Shown: positions 46,856-59,486, numbered from the stretch's first letter. The stretch: 64,000 nucleotides of DNA from Hysterium pulicare CBS 123377 (GCA_000467715.1 AJFK01000088.1:16393-80392); one strand, 5' to 3'. Notes: generated by a model from the letters alone, not told the origin. Numbers and translations: made by a program.

Positions 46856-49800
46856 GATGCTAGAAATACACTGGATGGCTCGCCGTCAGTAGGCATTCCT
46901 ATTTCTACACATTGTCTCGAGTTCGTGTGGGGTTGAGGTTGGCGGTGTGGGGAGTGCAAGCAGCTGTTCCTGGCCGCGTAGACGTGCGGGCAAGAGCGCT
47001 GGAGAGTTGAGAGAGCAGTCACTTACACAGATAACTCGTACACAGGGCAGACGACCCTCTTCGCCCTCGTTGCTGCGGTCAAACTGGCTTAAAACGCCAG
47101 CAGGAGGTTGAGAGACTGCTCGCTAGGGTAGCCGTGGGATCTGTACCTAGCGCTTGGCCGGGCACTCTGGTGGTCGGTGCTTCCAGGCCAAATGGTCTCT
47201 TACACGGACTGATTGGGCTCCGGCCCGTTTTCACAATAAGGACAGACAGGATGGAAACATACGAACGGGCGCGCAGTCAAGCAGGATGGCCTCGTGGAAT
47301 ACAATACTGCGTAGAATACATGCGTTGGAGAAGGCTCAAAGCGAGACCGGCGACAAGTCAGGACCCTTAAACAGACGAGAACCTGACTAGGCTGCCCAGG
47401 TGCCTTTCTGCATGCACGCCACTGTATAAGAAGTTCGAGTCTCTCCCCGCGACATTTGCCCGCCCGGACGGCCAGCAAGCATTTGCAGGCGCCGCAGAGG
47501 TGCTTCTACTGCTGGGTACCTACTCCGCACTGGATGCGCGTCGCATAAAGTACCTCCCACGTCGCCTCACTCAGCACGCCATCGTGAGGGTGTCTCCCCA
47601 TCTAAATTTGGCGGCGACTGCTGTTTAGACTTCCAGAAGAACATCGTGCGGCTAACTGCGGTCTCAAGGGCGAGGGACTATTTGACAGGCAGTGTCTCGG
47701 CCCTTGGACGGCATGAGGGAGAGCTGGAGACCGGCCAGTCAGACGGCAACCGTTCAACGTCATAAAACTTCTGGAGTTGCTGACGGGGGGAGAGAAACAG
47801 CATTAGCACTCTTGGCTGTGCCAATGGCAGTTCTCTGATCTACAGCTCTGCAATCGCGAGCAAGCACTTCTGCTGTGGAAGCCCCGGTTCCAGCAGAGGT
47901 AAGGAGGGGCACAGTCACCTTTGGACCCGTCCTTGTCAAGGTGGAGGCGACGGATTGCCTTGTACTGATATGCCGAAGCCAGAAGTGCCGCAGCGGGCGA
48001 GGGACGAGTACAAGAAAGTTTCCAGAGGTTGGGTACTGTGGCCGCTGTGTTACCATGTTGGTCCCGATGGCATTGCAGCCTCCAGATCCACCACTATTTC
48101 TCTGAATTTTGACTGGTATCCAATATTCGGTGGCCCGTTGAGGCGCCGCAGGACCAGTAGCGAGCAGCCAGTTCACAGCTTCAGCATGCATCTTGACGCG
48201 GTTCTGCTGGCGCTGTCACGTCGAGAAGTGCTCGCAGTCTGGGCCGGCAACCTATCCCTCACCGCCTTTTGAAACGGGGACTCTGGGGGACGGTGGTTGG
48301 TTTTGGCCCTGGACCTACCTAGGGAAAGCCTAGTGCGCGGAAATTAGCCGTTTTCAAGGTTTATCGATAGCAACCTGCGTTTCAGATTCCCCAGCCGCCA
48401 TCGAGCGAATCCCTCCCAACGAGGCCCGCATTCAATCAACAATGCCAATATCTCCCGTCTTCTGCCTCGCGAGGGAACCATACAAACCATGCGCCTAGTC
48501 AACCAGGATTCGGGAGAGCTCTCCCATAGGAACTACCAGCTACTCGGACAACTTGCGGTGATGCACTGAGGAGGCGAATCACATCACATCCATCGGCTTT
48601 CGGAGCACACGTCTCCGAGCCTCTCACGCCATCTCAACCCTCCACTGTCCCTAAATCGATCCTGTTCCCCATGTTCCCCATTCCCCATATTCTGCTGCAA
48701 CCTATCTTGGCCTTTTCATCTTCAATTTCTCAGACCGCGCCCAAATACTCATGGAGCGCGCTTGTTCCGTCTCCTTGTAGGGGCTTGTTTCAAGGCCAAT
48801 CCAAAAAGAGCAAGCCTTACACCATCCTACCTCCCAGCTTCCATCTCACCTTCCCGTCTGTCAACCGCAATTCAAGCATCGTTTCTCTCTATCTTGCTCA
48901 CCAGAAGCAGCAAAACCTGTTTCAAGCTGCTTACTCTCAATCCAGGCGACGTCAGATTAAGCAGTGCCCAGGTTTCATCGAATCGGATCTCCAAAGAGAA
49001 CACCGAAACACGTTTGATCCTCAATCCGCACATGAGAGATCAAAGACGGGTCGCCACCAGTCCGCAAACGCCCTTATCTGACAAGGCGAGTAGGTGGGTT
49101 CGCCAACTTCTATTTCGAGCATGCGGTCCAGGTGGCGACAACTTTTGCGGGATCTGCCTGAAACGAGCCCGTCCGCATTAGGAAATCTCGTTTAAGCAAC
49201 TTCATCAACCTGACTGCAGAACCGAAACAAGGAACTTCAGCCTCACGATACATCGATATTCCAAATTTAGGACGGCATCGTATTAGATGGTCTTCAAACA
49301 AAGTCTTCCCACAAACATGGAGCCGACAGTCGATCAAGCCATCTCAGAGCACGAACCTGTTTCTGCATTCTCAACAACGGCTCCTTCAACTCGCTCGTCC
49401 AGCGAGACGTTCGACTTGATAGCAGCTTCGACTCGATCCTGCAGCTCGACTTTGCCTAATTCGTCATGGCCACTGTTATCTACTAACTTCCACTGAAAAT
49501 GCCTACTTCCGTTTCTTCTCCACTCCCCATACTCCGTAACACCCACTTATTAACAACCAAAACTCTCGCAAGCCAGAATTTCCACACTTCTAATCGCAGA
49601 ATCAACTGACAGTACAGTATCTTTATCCACTACCTACTGCGCGTGGCACCCAAAGACCCTTGGCTAAACACATAGGCGGATATAATGGCTTGAAGCTGTC
49701 TCAGTCAGAAATTGTTGAACCCAAGTTGATTACAATAGAAAATTGTAGATTAGATAATAGACAAAACCCATTGTAACCCACCGTTGAAACGGCTTTTATG

Positions 49801-50033
49801 TGTCTATTCCGTTCTGCTCATAACATCGTATCATAAATATAAAAGTCAAATATATACATGAAGTCAGAGAGAAAAGATCTATCAAGCACCTATAAATGCC
49901 ATGCATCCCTACCATACCACACCACGCAATGCAATGCAATAATCTCAAATCCCCACACCCCAAGAAAATAAAACTCCATAAATGCCACTTTTCACCTCCT
50001 CCCGCCATCTCCTCCCCCCATCCACCCACCTCC
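46856..50033. other. 3.2-kb stretch with no recognised gene; PUF4 leader at its left end
   Basis: A minus-strand GTAAGT donor at 47026 and a CATCCAG acceptor ending at 46871 suggest a 5'-UTR intron of PUF4. From there to 49.6 kb several frames reach 135-143 codons (47760-48191 minus, 48671-49181 plus), but none carries a known motif or consistent splice signals. Composition is not AT-rich. The right end (49.6-50.0 kb) is the RPC2 3' flank and is AT-rich. It may hold a long leader, a non-coding transcript or an unrecognised gene. Confidence 0.35.
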
Positions 50034-53000
50034 TCACTCCACCCCAAACTCCTCCTTCAACCCAAGCACAACCTTAACATTCATAGAAGCAAGCTCCTGC
50101 ACCAGCAACTTCGCCGCATAAGGCATCGTCAACCTACTCACCCCCTCCGTCGTCCCACACACCCCACAATACCCCATATACCCCATCTGCCCGCATCCCT
50201 CGCAGACATCGACGTCGTGAGCATCAGAGCTAACCATCAACCGCTCCAGCAGCAATTGACTGGCGCCATACGCAATCAGACAATCGCGCTCCATCTCTCC
50301 GAGACGGAGTCCGCCGTCTCGGGATCGCCCTTCGGTGGGCTGGCGCGTGAGGATGGCGCGCGGGCCGCGCGAGCGACTGTGCATTTTGTCTTGGACCATG
50401 TGTTTGAGTTTCTGGTAGTAGATGGGGCCGAAGAAGACGTAGAATTGGAGCGCTTCGCCCGTGATGCCGCTGGTGAGGTAGTCTTTTCCTGAGTAGCTGA
50501 ATCCGTGTTTGAGGAGCAGGTCGGTCATATCTTCGACTTTGCTGCCGCCAAATGCGGTCCCGTATTGAAGAGAACCGTCGAGGACACCAGCTTTCCCGGA
50601 AAGGAGTTCTAGCATCTTGCCGACTGTCATGCGAGACGGAAAACCGTGCGGGTTCATGATGATGTCCGGGACGACGCCTGTGTCGGAGAAGGGCATGTCT
50701 TCTTGTGGGGATATCAAGCCCACCACACCCTTCTGACCATGGCGAGAGGAGAACTTATCGCCGAGTTCTGGACGGCGGGTTTGACGAGTTTGGATCTTGA
50801 TAATCCGCCCCGCATTGTCGTTTTCTGTAATCATGATTTTATCCACATACGCTGGGTCTGGGAGTCTGTAGGAGCCGGGGGTTTCGCGCCATTCGATTAA
50901 GCCGGCATTGCTTCCTGTGCCCACGATACTCGGATTGGTATTCAAGGGCATTGATTTCAGCATGTAGACGTCATCTTTCGCTAGCTCGACGCCTACTTCT
51001 GCGAGCCCATCCTCGCCAAGTTTCTGATGTCTTTTGTCCTCTTTGTTCACGGCTCCAGCGTTGATGCGGTCGCTGGCGCCATTAGCATAGTTCTTGAGCG
51101 TTGTGGAGATCTTCTTGAGGACTTGGCAGCGACCGAATCCGCGGTCGCAGGAGGCTTTGTTGAGGACGAGGGCGTCTTCGATGTCGTAGCCGGAGTAGGA
51201 CATCACGGCTACGACAGCATTCTGACCTGCGGGGAGTTTGTCGTATTTGATGAGTTCGATCGTGCGGGTTTTCACCATTGGTTGTTGCGGGTATACCATC
51301 AGATACAGCAACGTATCGATCCTCGTGAACTGGTTGTACGCTATAGCACCAATAGCTTGTTTACCCATAGCGCACTGGTATGTATTTCTTGGAGACTGGT
51401 TATGGTGAGGATAAGGGATTAAGCCGGCGACAGCTCCTAAGATAGTGAAAGGTTCGATTTCGAGATGTGAGGTATGTTGGTTGATATCTTTCTCATAGAT
51501 GGCAATGTTAGAATCATTCTCTTCATTGACATCCAGGTATTCCACTAGACCACGGGAGAGGAAATCGTCAAAGTCCATGGTGCCTTTACGAAGCGCTTTG
51601 AGATACCGCGCGGTAACTTTTGACCTGCCTTTCTCAACGACGATTAGTGGCCGACAGATACGCCCTTCGTCCGTCGCAATGTGAACAGCATTATAGTGAT
51701 GGTTGATGTAGATGCTAGCAAATTCGGATATTCTTCCCATTCGTCGTAGTTTGCGGAAGCCGTTGAGGAATTGTTTGGGGAGGCTAGTCATTGCGACGGG
51801 TGAACCGTTGATGAATATGAGGTAGACACCATCTGAATGCATTTCAAGACCGCTGTATGTGCAGATATCTTCCGCTCCAAGGACAAAGATGAGCTTGCGG
51901 ATAGGGCCCTCGTCATCTTCAGTCGTGATGTGCGTCATCAAGGCCAGATTCTTGACGAGACCACAAGACTCTCCTTCAGGAGTATCCGAAGGACATAGCA
52001 TGCCGAACTGAGAAGGCTGAAGTGCACGAGGGCCGGATATCTTCCTTGTCTTTTCGAACTGGCTGCTGATCCTGGTCATCATACCCAGGGCAGAGATGTA
52101 GCTTAGTCGACTCAATAAATGCGTGATGCCGGCTCTTTCCATCTTGAAACGCCTCAGATTCCAATTTCCAGTAGCCATGGCTCGCTCGATGCCCATGCTG
52201 ATATGATTACCGTGAATACCGATGTGGTGATATGCATCAAACTCTTGTGCTCGATGCTGTTTCTTGAGTACTTTATCGATACTCAGCTTGAAGTCGTGAT
52301 TGAACCTTTTAAAGTGATCTTCAAACAATAATGACAGCATCTGACCAGCAAGTTCCAAACGCTTATTGCCAACATAGTCCCTATCATCCACAAGCGTCGG
52401 ATCTTGGATAGCCATCAGAACTCTCCGAGCCATGAAAGCGATGTACAGAGCCTTAGGACGAAAGTCGATACCGGTGACGGGGACGTGGGTAATGATAACT
52501 GAAGACAGGCATTCGATAGCTTCTTGACAATAATTTCGTTTCGAGTAGCCGAATGTTTGTCTCCTCATGAGTTTAACCCTGAAACCAATATATTCTAGCG
52601 CTTGCTGTTGAGTGAAAACCCCCTCCCTTGCGCATGCCTCGAAGTTGACGGCGAACTGGTCTTGGTATACGTCGTCGGCTCCAGCTATCAAAAGGAGAAT
52701 CTCATGGTCTGATTGCACTCCCATGGCCTTCAGGATGAAAACGATGGGTATCTCCTCAGAGAGAGTGTTGTGCCTGAGAAACATAAGGCCCTTCTTCTGG
52801 ATCACATAGGTCTTCGACTTCCTCTCATGCGTAGAACTCGTGACGCTAGCCTGCATGATCCCCTTTGCGCTCTCTACGATGACTCGATTCTTGCTCAACT
52901 GCTCTTGAACCAAGATAACCTTCTCTTGACCTCTGATGATGAAGTAACCTCCGGGATCAATCGGACACTCGTTCAACATTGCCATGTCGCGGTCACTCTT

Positions 53001-53770
53001 CCCCTGCAGTACACATTTATTACTCTTCAACATGATCGGCATCCTCCCAATCTTGATATTATTCCTCTTGACCATCACATTCCCTCTTCGGTACGCAACG
53101 TCTACAACAATGGGTGCAGCATATGTCATATCCCTTAGCCTGCACTCGTTCGGCGTAATATTACTCTTTAAATTCTGTATATCTTCCTCATCCGGCCGGT
53201 TCGGTTCCCCCACCCTGATCGCAGTATACTTGAAGATGAACTTATCATCTGCATCACTGTGGACGATTTGATTTGCCTGCACAATTTTCTTGAGCTCCAC
53301 ATCCACGAAATGGTTGAACGAGTCAATGTGCTGCTTGACTAATCCCTTCACTTTCAGAAATGCCGGCAGGAGGTTCCATTTATCCTCGGCAGTGTTTATG
53401 GGGTCGGTAAGAGATTTGCCATAGTAAAAAGGTTCGAGAAGAGAGGAGAATTCGTCTTTGCCGTTCTTTGGAGGTGGCGCTTTTTTCTTCCGCGTCTGCT
53501 TTGGAGATGCTGGCCGGGCAGGAGCAGAATCATCGACGGCCGTAGTAACATCTTCAGCTATACCTTCAGCTTCATCAATAATGATAGCATCTGAAGGCCC
53601 TTCGTTGCTCTGAGGAGCAGTGGATTCTTTGGCCTTTGCACCGCGCGGGGCGCGTTTCGCAGGAGGTTTCGCGGGGGGTTTTGCAGACTCCTGAATATAA
53701 TTAGCGGCAAGAAGGCCGTGAATAGCAAGATAGAAATACATACCTCTGCTTTCTTCGGTCTTCCCGGCAT
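50034..53770 (-). CDS. RPC2: RNA polymerase III second-largest subunit RPC2 (RPC128)
   Basis: Two exons: 53770-53744 (MPGRPKKAE) and 53690-50034, 1227 aa. The first ~90 residues are a Lys/Pro/Ala-rich extension ([19 protein letters not shown]). The rest is a complete beta-type polymerase subunit: [33 protein letters not shown], the [15 protein letters not shown] block, [15 protein letters not shown], the catalytic-site [12 protein letters not shown] (about 985), [16 protein letters not shown], and a C-terminal zinc finger [16 protein letters not shown]. Pol III features, such as the short spacing and the absence of Pol II-specific inserts, support RPC2 rather than RPB2 or RPA2. It forms the active centre with RPC1 to make tRNAs and 5S rRNA. 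The end of the coding strand is strongly G-rich. Confidence 0.95.
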
Positions 53771-54438
53771 CTTGAAGGTTGTCCGTATGCTATGCCGGAT
53801 GACCAAAAGTCGCAATGACTCGGTGGGGATTAAATCTTTTGAAGCTTATCGATAAGTAGCTCCAGAGCGGAATTTGGATGGGTGACCAAGGGGACCATCA
53901 TCACATGCAATGTTTATTTTATTAGATTCCAGGTACACTTTTCCTACGTGTTCAATAACAAAGGGCTATATAGATGACAATATCGACGTCAGTTGGAGGC
54001 TACATACTCCTCCAAGACTACAATACCAAGGTCAAACAGTGTTTGTAGACAGCAAGGAGAGTCATCACGAGGTTGATGCATGGCCCAGATTCCGATGAAT
54101 TATGGCACCAAAACTAGGAGTGAACTTTTCTATTAGGGAAGAAATGATTGTTTGAAAGCCAAAACCCAGGCACTCGCCAGAGAACCCGCTGATGCTGCTC
54201 AACTTTGGAAAAACCTATGGAATGCAAATAGTATACACTTTCAATCGCCCGCCCTGCAAACCACTCTGAAGTAACAACGAGGAGGGGCAAGTGACTCTCC
54301 AACTTGGTCCATCCAGCATGTCAGTTTGTCTATATGTCGAGGAAGTAAGACGAGAGCCTTGACCGCATCAGAGACGAGACTGATGTCTCGCGCCTTAGCG
54401 ACCCACGCGCTCTCAGTTTGAGCCACCATAACCCCTTC
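53771..54438. pseudogene. RPC2 promoter and decayed relic (53936-54110 or beyond)
   Basis: The first ~150 bp are the RPC2 promoter. From 53936 the sequence aligns gaplessly with 1385-1523 (about 60-65% identity by eye). On the minus strand the peptide FDLGIVVLEEYVASN runs into a stop, matching the relic at 1.4 kb. Two 62-codon minus-strand frames at 54114-54429 may be remains of the upstream part. No functional gene is supported. Confidence 0.5.
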
Positions 54439-56197
54439 TCAGAATGCCGCGCCGCCGACCTCGCCCTCTCCGTTCAAAGACCTTAGTTGCTGCTCTGCCA
54501 AATCTGCCCTCAGAGTCACGTTGTTGCCTTCCCGTTCCAGCGCATCCCACTCTCGGAGACGCTGCCTTTTGTTAGCCTCCTTTGCAGCAATAGTATCCCT
54601 CAACTTGCGAGCTTCCTCCTCCAATTTGAGGATTTTACTCTTTTCGTAAAGCTCTGGGGCCTTTTGTCCTCCCGGTACCTCTTTTGGTAGATCAGCAAGA
54701 TGGTTTTGAAAGCGCTGTGTACGAGGATAAGTAGTAGAAGTGCTGTTGCTCGATCCACGGAAGGGTTGTGAGTAAGACGTTGCTCCACCACGAGGACCTG
54801 AGGGTGGGCCGCTGTAATATGAAGTTCCACCACGACCACCACCCCAATGACCAGAAGCGCGACGAGACGGAGGAGGTCCAGAGAAATCGCGCGGGTAATC
54901 TCCACCGTATCCGCGACCGCCACCTCCACGGGGGCGAGTGGGTGCAGCCAACACGGGATTGCTCGGACGGGAATATGGACCGGGTGCAGGAGTCGAACTT
55001 GATGATGGACCGACAGGAGGGGAAAGAGCAGGAGACGAGAAGTTGCGAGCAGCCGGACCTGTCGGTGGAGCGCGAGAAAAGTTGCCTTCTCCATTGCGGT
55101 GAGAGGGCCCTGTTGGCACACCTCCGCCGGCATAATCGCGATCGCGTGGTCCAGTCGGAGGCGAGTCTCGTCGTCGAGGCGGAGAACGCTCGCGGTCTCT
55201 ATCATGGCTTCGCTCTCGCTCACGATAGGGGGATCTTGGAGCGGACACTGGTTCTCTGTCAGATACTAATGCCGCTCGGCTTGCATGGACTGGTGGGGAA
55301 GAACGGCGTGACGTTGCAGCCGAATCCCTGCCAGATGCATCGTTTGAGGTGTATGTAGGCCGGGCTGGAGAGGGAGATCGGCGTCTCCAAGTATCAGCAG
55401 TATATGGGTCTCCTCGATCGCGACGAGGAGAGGGTGAGCGACGGCGATAATCGCGGCTATCACGAGGTGAATAAGCTCGGCGGGGCGGGCTGTGTCGAGT
55501 TAGCACATGTATCCAGGGTGTAATGGAGAGACGAAGCCCTTACCTCTGGGCACGCGAGCGCGGTTCATCATATCTGCTTGGATGAGGTGGTGAATCAAGT
55601 CGTTCTCTCTTTACACGAGGTGGTGATCGCATGCTACGGCTTCTCGCTGGTGAGACGTCCCGATCCCGCGGAGGTGGTGACCTCTCCCGGGCTGGTCGTG
55701 GCGAGCGTCCGTACGAAGGACCAAATCCATCACGGTCGCGTCTCGGCGACCTACCGCGTGTATCATTTCTATGGTCATCCCGTCTTGGAGAATATGCCCT
55801 GCGTATAGGTGACCTTGGCCTGGCTCTCCAGCTATCTCTATCGTCTCGACCACGGGGGCTTCGCGATCTGCGACGGTAACTGGGAGACCGACTTCGGGGA
55901 CGAGAGGAACGACTCGCGGGAACATAGGTATCCGCTGCTAGTACGCCACGGCGAGGAGGAGATCGGGCAGAGCGATAGCTGTCGATTCTTGGAGCAGGTG
56001 AACGAGGTCGGTAGGTGTTGGAGTATCTGTCGTCTCTGAAACGCAGGTTAGTCCTTGAGGGATCAAGCAATCATCTTCTGTACCGAGCAGCTTATGGTGA
56101 GGGCGGGGATTGGGTTTGCAAATGCATAAGTTGCGCGATGTCCTAAACAAGGCGCTTTTTTGTGCAGGGGTTGGACAAACCTTCTGTCTCGATCCAT
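54439..56197 (-). CDS. SR-rich (Arg/Ser) protein, putative splicing-related
   Basis: Three exons (56197-56181 at 17 nt, 56035-55544, 55489-54439), 519 aa. It starts MDRDRRDDRYSNTYRPRSP and is built from Arg/Ser, Arg/Asp and Ser/Pro dipeptides (SRSPSYRRRSRSPRGRD and similar) up to about residue 290. A Gly/Pro/Arg-rich section follows. The last ~85 residues form a conserved-looking helical coiled coil (KAPELYEKSKILKLEEEAR, then KEANKRQRLREWDALEREG). There is no RRM or zinc finger, so it is not a classical SR protein; it resembles SR-related matrix/coactivator proteins. A role in pre-mRNA processing is inferred from composition and from lying next to CUS1. Both splice joins restore RS-type sequence. 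Confidence 0.75.
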
Positions 56198-57029
56198 GGC
56201 GATGGTGTTTGCTGCAGTTGACAATGTCCACTAATTATCCTAAAGAGTGAGTTAAACTGCCCGTTGGCACCAAACGCATGGGTTGAGGAAGAATACGGGT
56301 TGTGGTGAGGGAGGTCGTGGATTGTTGTAGAGGCCTTCGAGGTGTTGGATAGCGAAAAGTACCTAGTCGCGGTCGCGAAATCTACGGATCACGTGATATC
56401 AAGGCGGATGAGCCTGATTTTGTTAGAGGCTCACAGTCCAATTGTTTGGTCGGCCAGATTCTTTAAATAGTAGCCTTAGGACTCCCACAATATCGAGGCT
56501 GCTGTTAGCGACGTCTGTGTTCGAGGATGTTTAATTACGGTTGAGGAGCGAGCGGGCTGGCGTTTGTCTCTCATGGCTGACTTTGACTGGAGATTCAGTG
56601 CAACTAGCCGATGGTGCTGGGTACGGCCAATAATGTAGTGCACCAGTTGATCATCCTTTCAGTTACGTCTCTCACACCACGGCCCCGTGCGCTCGCCACT
56701 CTCTTGACACATGCATATGTTTCCAGACGGTCCAATTTATGCTCGATTCGACTCCCATTGTATTCTTACAGTTATGTGCATCTTGATCGGAATCCTTTCG
56801 CAGTCCCTACGAGGATCCTCCATTGCACCACTTACTCCTTCCATGGATTCTGATGCACGTATAAACCTAGCAGCCCTCATTTGAAGGTATCTTGAAATCC
56901 AAACCACCTCCCCCAGTTCACACCTTCTGACAGGTGGTGGTGCTCTAGTATCTTCAATCCTGATATCTTGACAAGCCGTACCTACTCTCGCCTCTCTTAA
57001 CACCTCGACCTGGGATGAGAAAGCTTGCA
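56198..57029. other. Intergenic upstream of the SR-rich gene
   Basis: Same-strand spacing between the SR-rich gene and CUS1. A plus-strand 80-codon frame (56611-56853) has no support. Nothing else is seen. Confidence 0.35.
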
Positions 57030-58787
57030 TCAGCGCCTATTACGCCTCTCCTCATCTTTCTTCAACCTCTTGCGGCTCTCAGTAGCAATCATTTCACTCA
57101 AATCATCTTGATCAATTCCGCCCCATTGTCCCTGAACCTCCGCCTTATGTTGAGCTTCATAGTGCTTCTTAAGTTCTTCTTTGTTCAACTTATCATCTCT
57201 TGTCAAAGCATCCACATCCACGGATACATCGATATCGCCAGCCTTCCGCTTTCGAGTATTGTCTTCTCCGATCATATCCTGCTTAGCGCCCTTAAGATCA
57301 TAGGCTCGCTCGCCACCAAAGAAACCCTGTGCACGAATACTTTGCTCGGGAAGGACTTGGTAGGCACTGCGTGGTCCCACCGTCTCTTCGGTTTCTGTGC
57401 CCCTACGCTGCTTTCTTAAGGTGAAATCGCCACCAATACTCTCAGTTCCACCAAGCTCAGAAGGCACCATAGAGGAAAAGCCGCTCGCCGGAGTTTCAAG
57501 TCCGCTTGGTGTTTCGAGACCTTCCTCATCCTCGTCCTCATCTTCATCTTCCTCTTCACTCTCCTCTTCTTCGCTCTCTCCTTCGGCACGGAGCTCGCCC
57601 CACGTGGTCCGCTCAACAGGCTCGCCAAGTTGTTGACTTTGTTCTGGGATTGTGGTACCGAAAAGGTCCCCACCCCAAATCGGTCGGTTATTTTCATCCA
57701 CCGGAGGTTTTCCGTATCCTCCAGGAGTAAAGCCCCAGTTGGCACCTGGTGGTATTGGGGCATTGAGACCAGCGATCTTGAGAGCCGGGTATGATGGGGG
57801 TGGGCCAAATCGCTGTTGATTGATAAGCCATGGAGGCGGGGCACCAGCCGGGATGCTGAGGGCATCTTTGAGCTCATCGCTGAGTTCACCCGGTCGCAAG
57901 TGTCGCAAGTTTGTTTCGTACTCCTTTCCTTCGTAGTAAACTTCACCATAGCGTGTCATCTCTGGCTTAGTTTGTCGTCGGAAGAACGCTTCATATAGCT
58001 TTTGATAATCAATATCCAACTTGCCCATTTTCCCCTGCACACGTTCGCGCTGCTTCTGCTTCAGAGATTGCTCAGCCTGCTTTTCAAGAACGGCATCTCT
58101 CATCTCAGCGATTCCAGTTTCTTGAATGAACTTCGGTAGAGCAAATGGAGGTTTCTCAATACCTCGCTTCGATGATAGGTATTCGCGTTTGAGTGACCAG
58201 TGATTTGGGACGGGAACGACGTTCCTATGTGCTTTGATCGCAACGTGAAGACGTGGATCGGACGATGATACGTCCGTCCATTCAACCAACTCAGGCTTCT
58301 TGACCAGGGCCTTGAGTTCGGCGATAGATAACTTGTTCATCTCCTTTCTCGCTCTCTTTGATATTGTTTGCCTGGTTTTCTCTTCCTCTTCTTCGTCTTG
58401 TATTTCATCGTCATCGTAGTAGACCTCTGGCTTCTCCGCATCCTTTGCCGATCCATCTTCTTTAGTATCCTGGAACCTGTCAAAGATAGACTTGAACTGG
58501 TCATACAACGGGTTGTCAGGATCAATCTCGATGTCGAAGTCGTCAAGGTTTATCGGTGTAGCGACAGTCGTATTTTCCGAAGTCCCTTTGGGCTGGACTT
58601 CGGGAGCAGGCGTCTCGCTTTCACGTTCAGACTCTGGTGCTTCCGAGGGAGTCTCCTGTCGAAGCGTTAACTTGCATAAAGAATTGGCTGTGGCATCGAT
58701 ACGTACTTCTTTCTGAGCCTTCTTCTTGGCTCGACGAAAAGCATTCTTCGACGCCTTCTTCCCTGCCTTCTCAACCACCCCCGGCAT
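57030..58787 (-). CDS. CUS1: U2 snRNP protein Cus1/SF3B2 (SAP145)
   Basis: 568 aa from exons 58787-58707 and 58655-57030. The 51-nt segment between them has no in-frame stop, but it has GTACGT..GACAG ends and would add 17 uncharged residues within a basic/acidic region, so I treat it as an intron; if retained, the protein is 585 aa. The conserved SF3B2 core includes VEWTDVSSSDPRLHVAIKA, VPVPNHWSLKREYLSSKRG and the PSP domain FRRQTKPEMTRYGEVYYEGK. GAPPPWLINQQRFGPPPSYP and GGYGKPPVDENNRPIWGGD follow, then an acidic run and a Lys/Arg-rich C-terminus. Cus1 is part of SF3b and helps anchor U2 at the branch site. Confidence 0.94.
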   Translation of the reverse strand: MPGVVEKAGKKASKNAFRRAKKKAQKEVRIDATANSLCKLTLRQETPSEAPESERESETPAPEVQPKGTSENTTVATPINLDDFDIEIDPDNPLYDQFKSIFDRFQDTKEDGSAKDAEKPEVYYDDDEIQDEEEEEKTRQTISKRARKEMNKLSIAELKALVKKPELVEWTDVSSSDPRLHVAIKAHRNVVPVPNHWSLKREYLSSKRGIEKPPFALPKFIQETGIAEMRDAVLEKQAEQSLKQKQRERVQGKMGKLDIDYQKLYEAFFRRQTKPEMTRYGEVYYEGKEYETNLRHLRPGELSDELKDALSIPAGAPPPWLINQQRFGPPPSYPALKIAGLNAPIPPGANWGFTPGGYGKPPVDENNRPIWGGDLFGTTIPEQSQQLGEPVERTTWGELRAEGESEEEESEEEDEDEDEDEEGLETPSGLETPASGFSSMVPSELGGTESIGGDFTLRKQRRGTETEETVGPRSAYQVLPEQSIRAQGFFGGERAYDLKGAKQDMIGEDNTRKRKAGDIDVSVDVDALTRDDKLNKEELKKHYEAQHKAEVQGQWGGIDQDDLSEMIATESRKRLKKDEERRNRR

Positions 58788-59486
58788 CTTGAAAACCTAC
58801 AGCGTGTGGCCACCGAAAACGTGCGGTCAGTCTGATCACTTGTCGCACCCAACCGAGACAGCAAAGGCGATTACGTTGTGAAAGCGCGAGTGGAGTTGAA
58901 CTCTAGAGTGAAGTCGCAGATTCGGCAAGTCGGGTGCTTAGCCGCCAAGCCTTCGGGAAATTCACTTAGTCAGCCGATCCAAAAGAATAGGTTCGATATC
59001 CAAATTATTAAACAACCCATGTATCTAGTCATACAGGAATCGAGTTCGTAAGGCTACATATTGATAGCTTCATAGCTGATGCATCCGTGTATCATATCTA
59101 AAACCCACCACCAGGCACAACAGGTGTCATTGTTTGTCGTACTACAGCCTTCCAAAACCGCACAAGTCTAGGTAGATCCTGTTCTATAAGCAGCCTTTAA
59201 ATAATGTTAAGGATGGCAACTTACTTGAACACCTTATACCGAGGTTAAATCAACTTTACAGGCTGGCAGTAAGAAGGTGGTGGGCGTAGACCTATCCTCT
59301 GAAAGCGACGAATTGTGACACCTTCTGTGCACCTCTTCATCCCCTACAGTCGAATTGGAACATACTCTCGCAAATTCAAGACTTGCTGTTTAGGTTACAA
59401 CCTTGTATAAAGAATATTCGAGGCTAAAATCCTTTTGCTAGCTCTACAAGACTTCTAATCCTAATCACCCATACAGTCAACCACAC
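58788..59486. pseudogene. CUS1 promoter and decayed relic (about 58990-59330)
   Basis: Up to about 58950 this is CUS1 upstream sequence. About 59245-59305 resembles 1770-1830 (shared TAAATC, GGTGGT, GGCG.AGACC), with the minus-strand peptide remnant FQRIGLRPPPS. Around 59040-59070 a piece like the ATGTAGCCT part of the 54.0-kb copy appears. It fits a third decayed copy of the same unknown gene, with frames broken by stops. Confidence 0.45.

Noticed and set aside
47415-47455. GTTCGAGTCTC, a possible tRNA T-loop
   Set aside because: No acceptor, D or anticodon stems can be paired around it.
47760-49181. Frames of about 105-143 codons in the 47-49 kb gap
   Set aside because: No recognisable domain; overlapping frames on both strands; kept only as a note.
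54600-55223. 207-codon frame within the SR-rich gene
   Set aside because: Alternate frame of a low-complexity coding exon.
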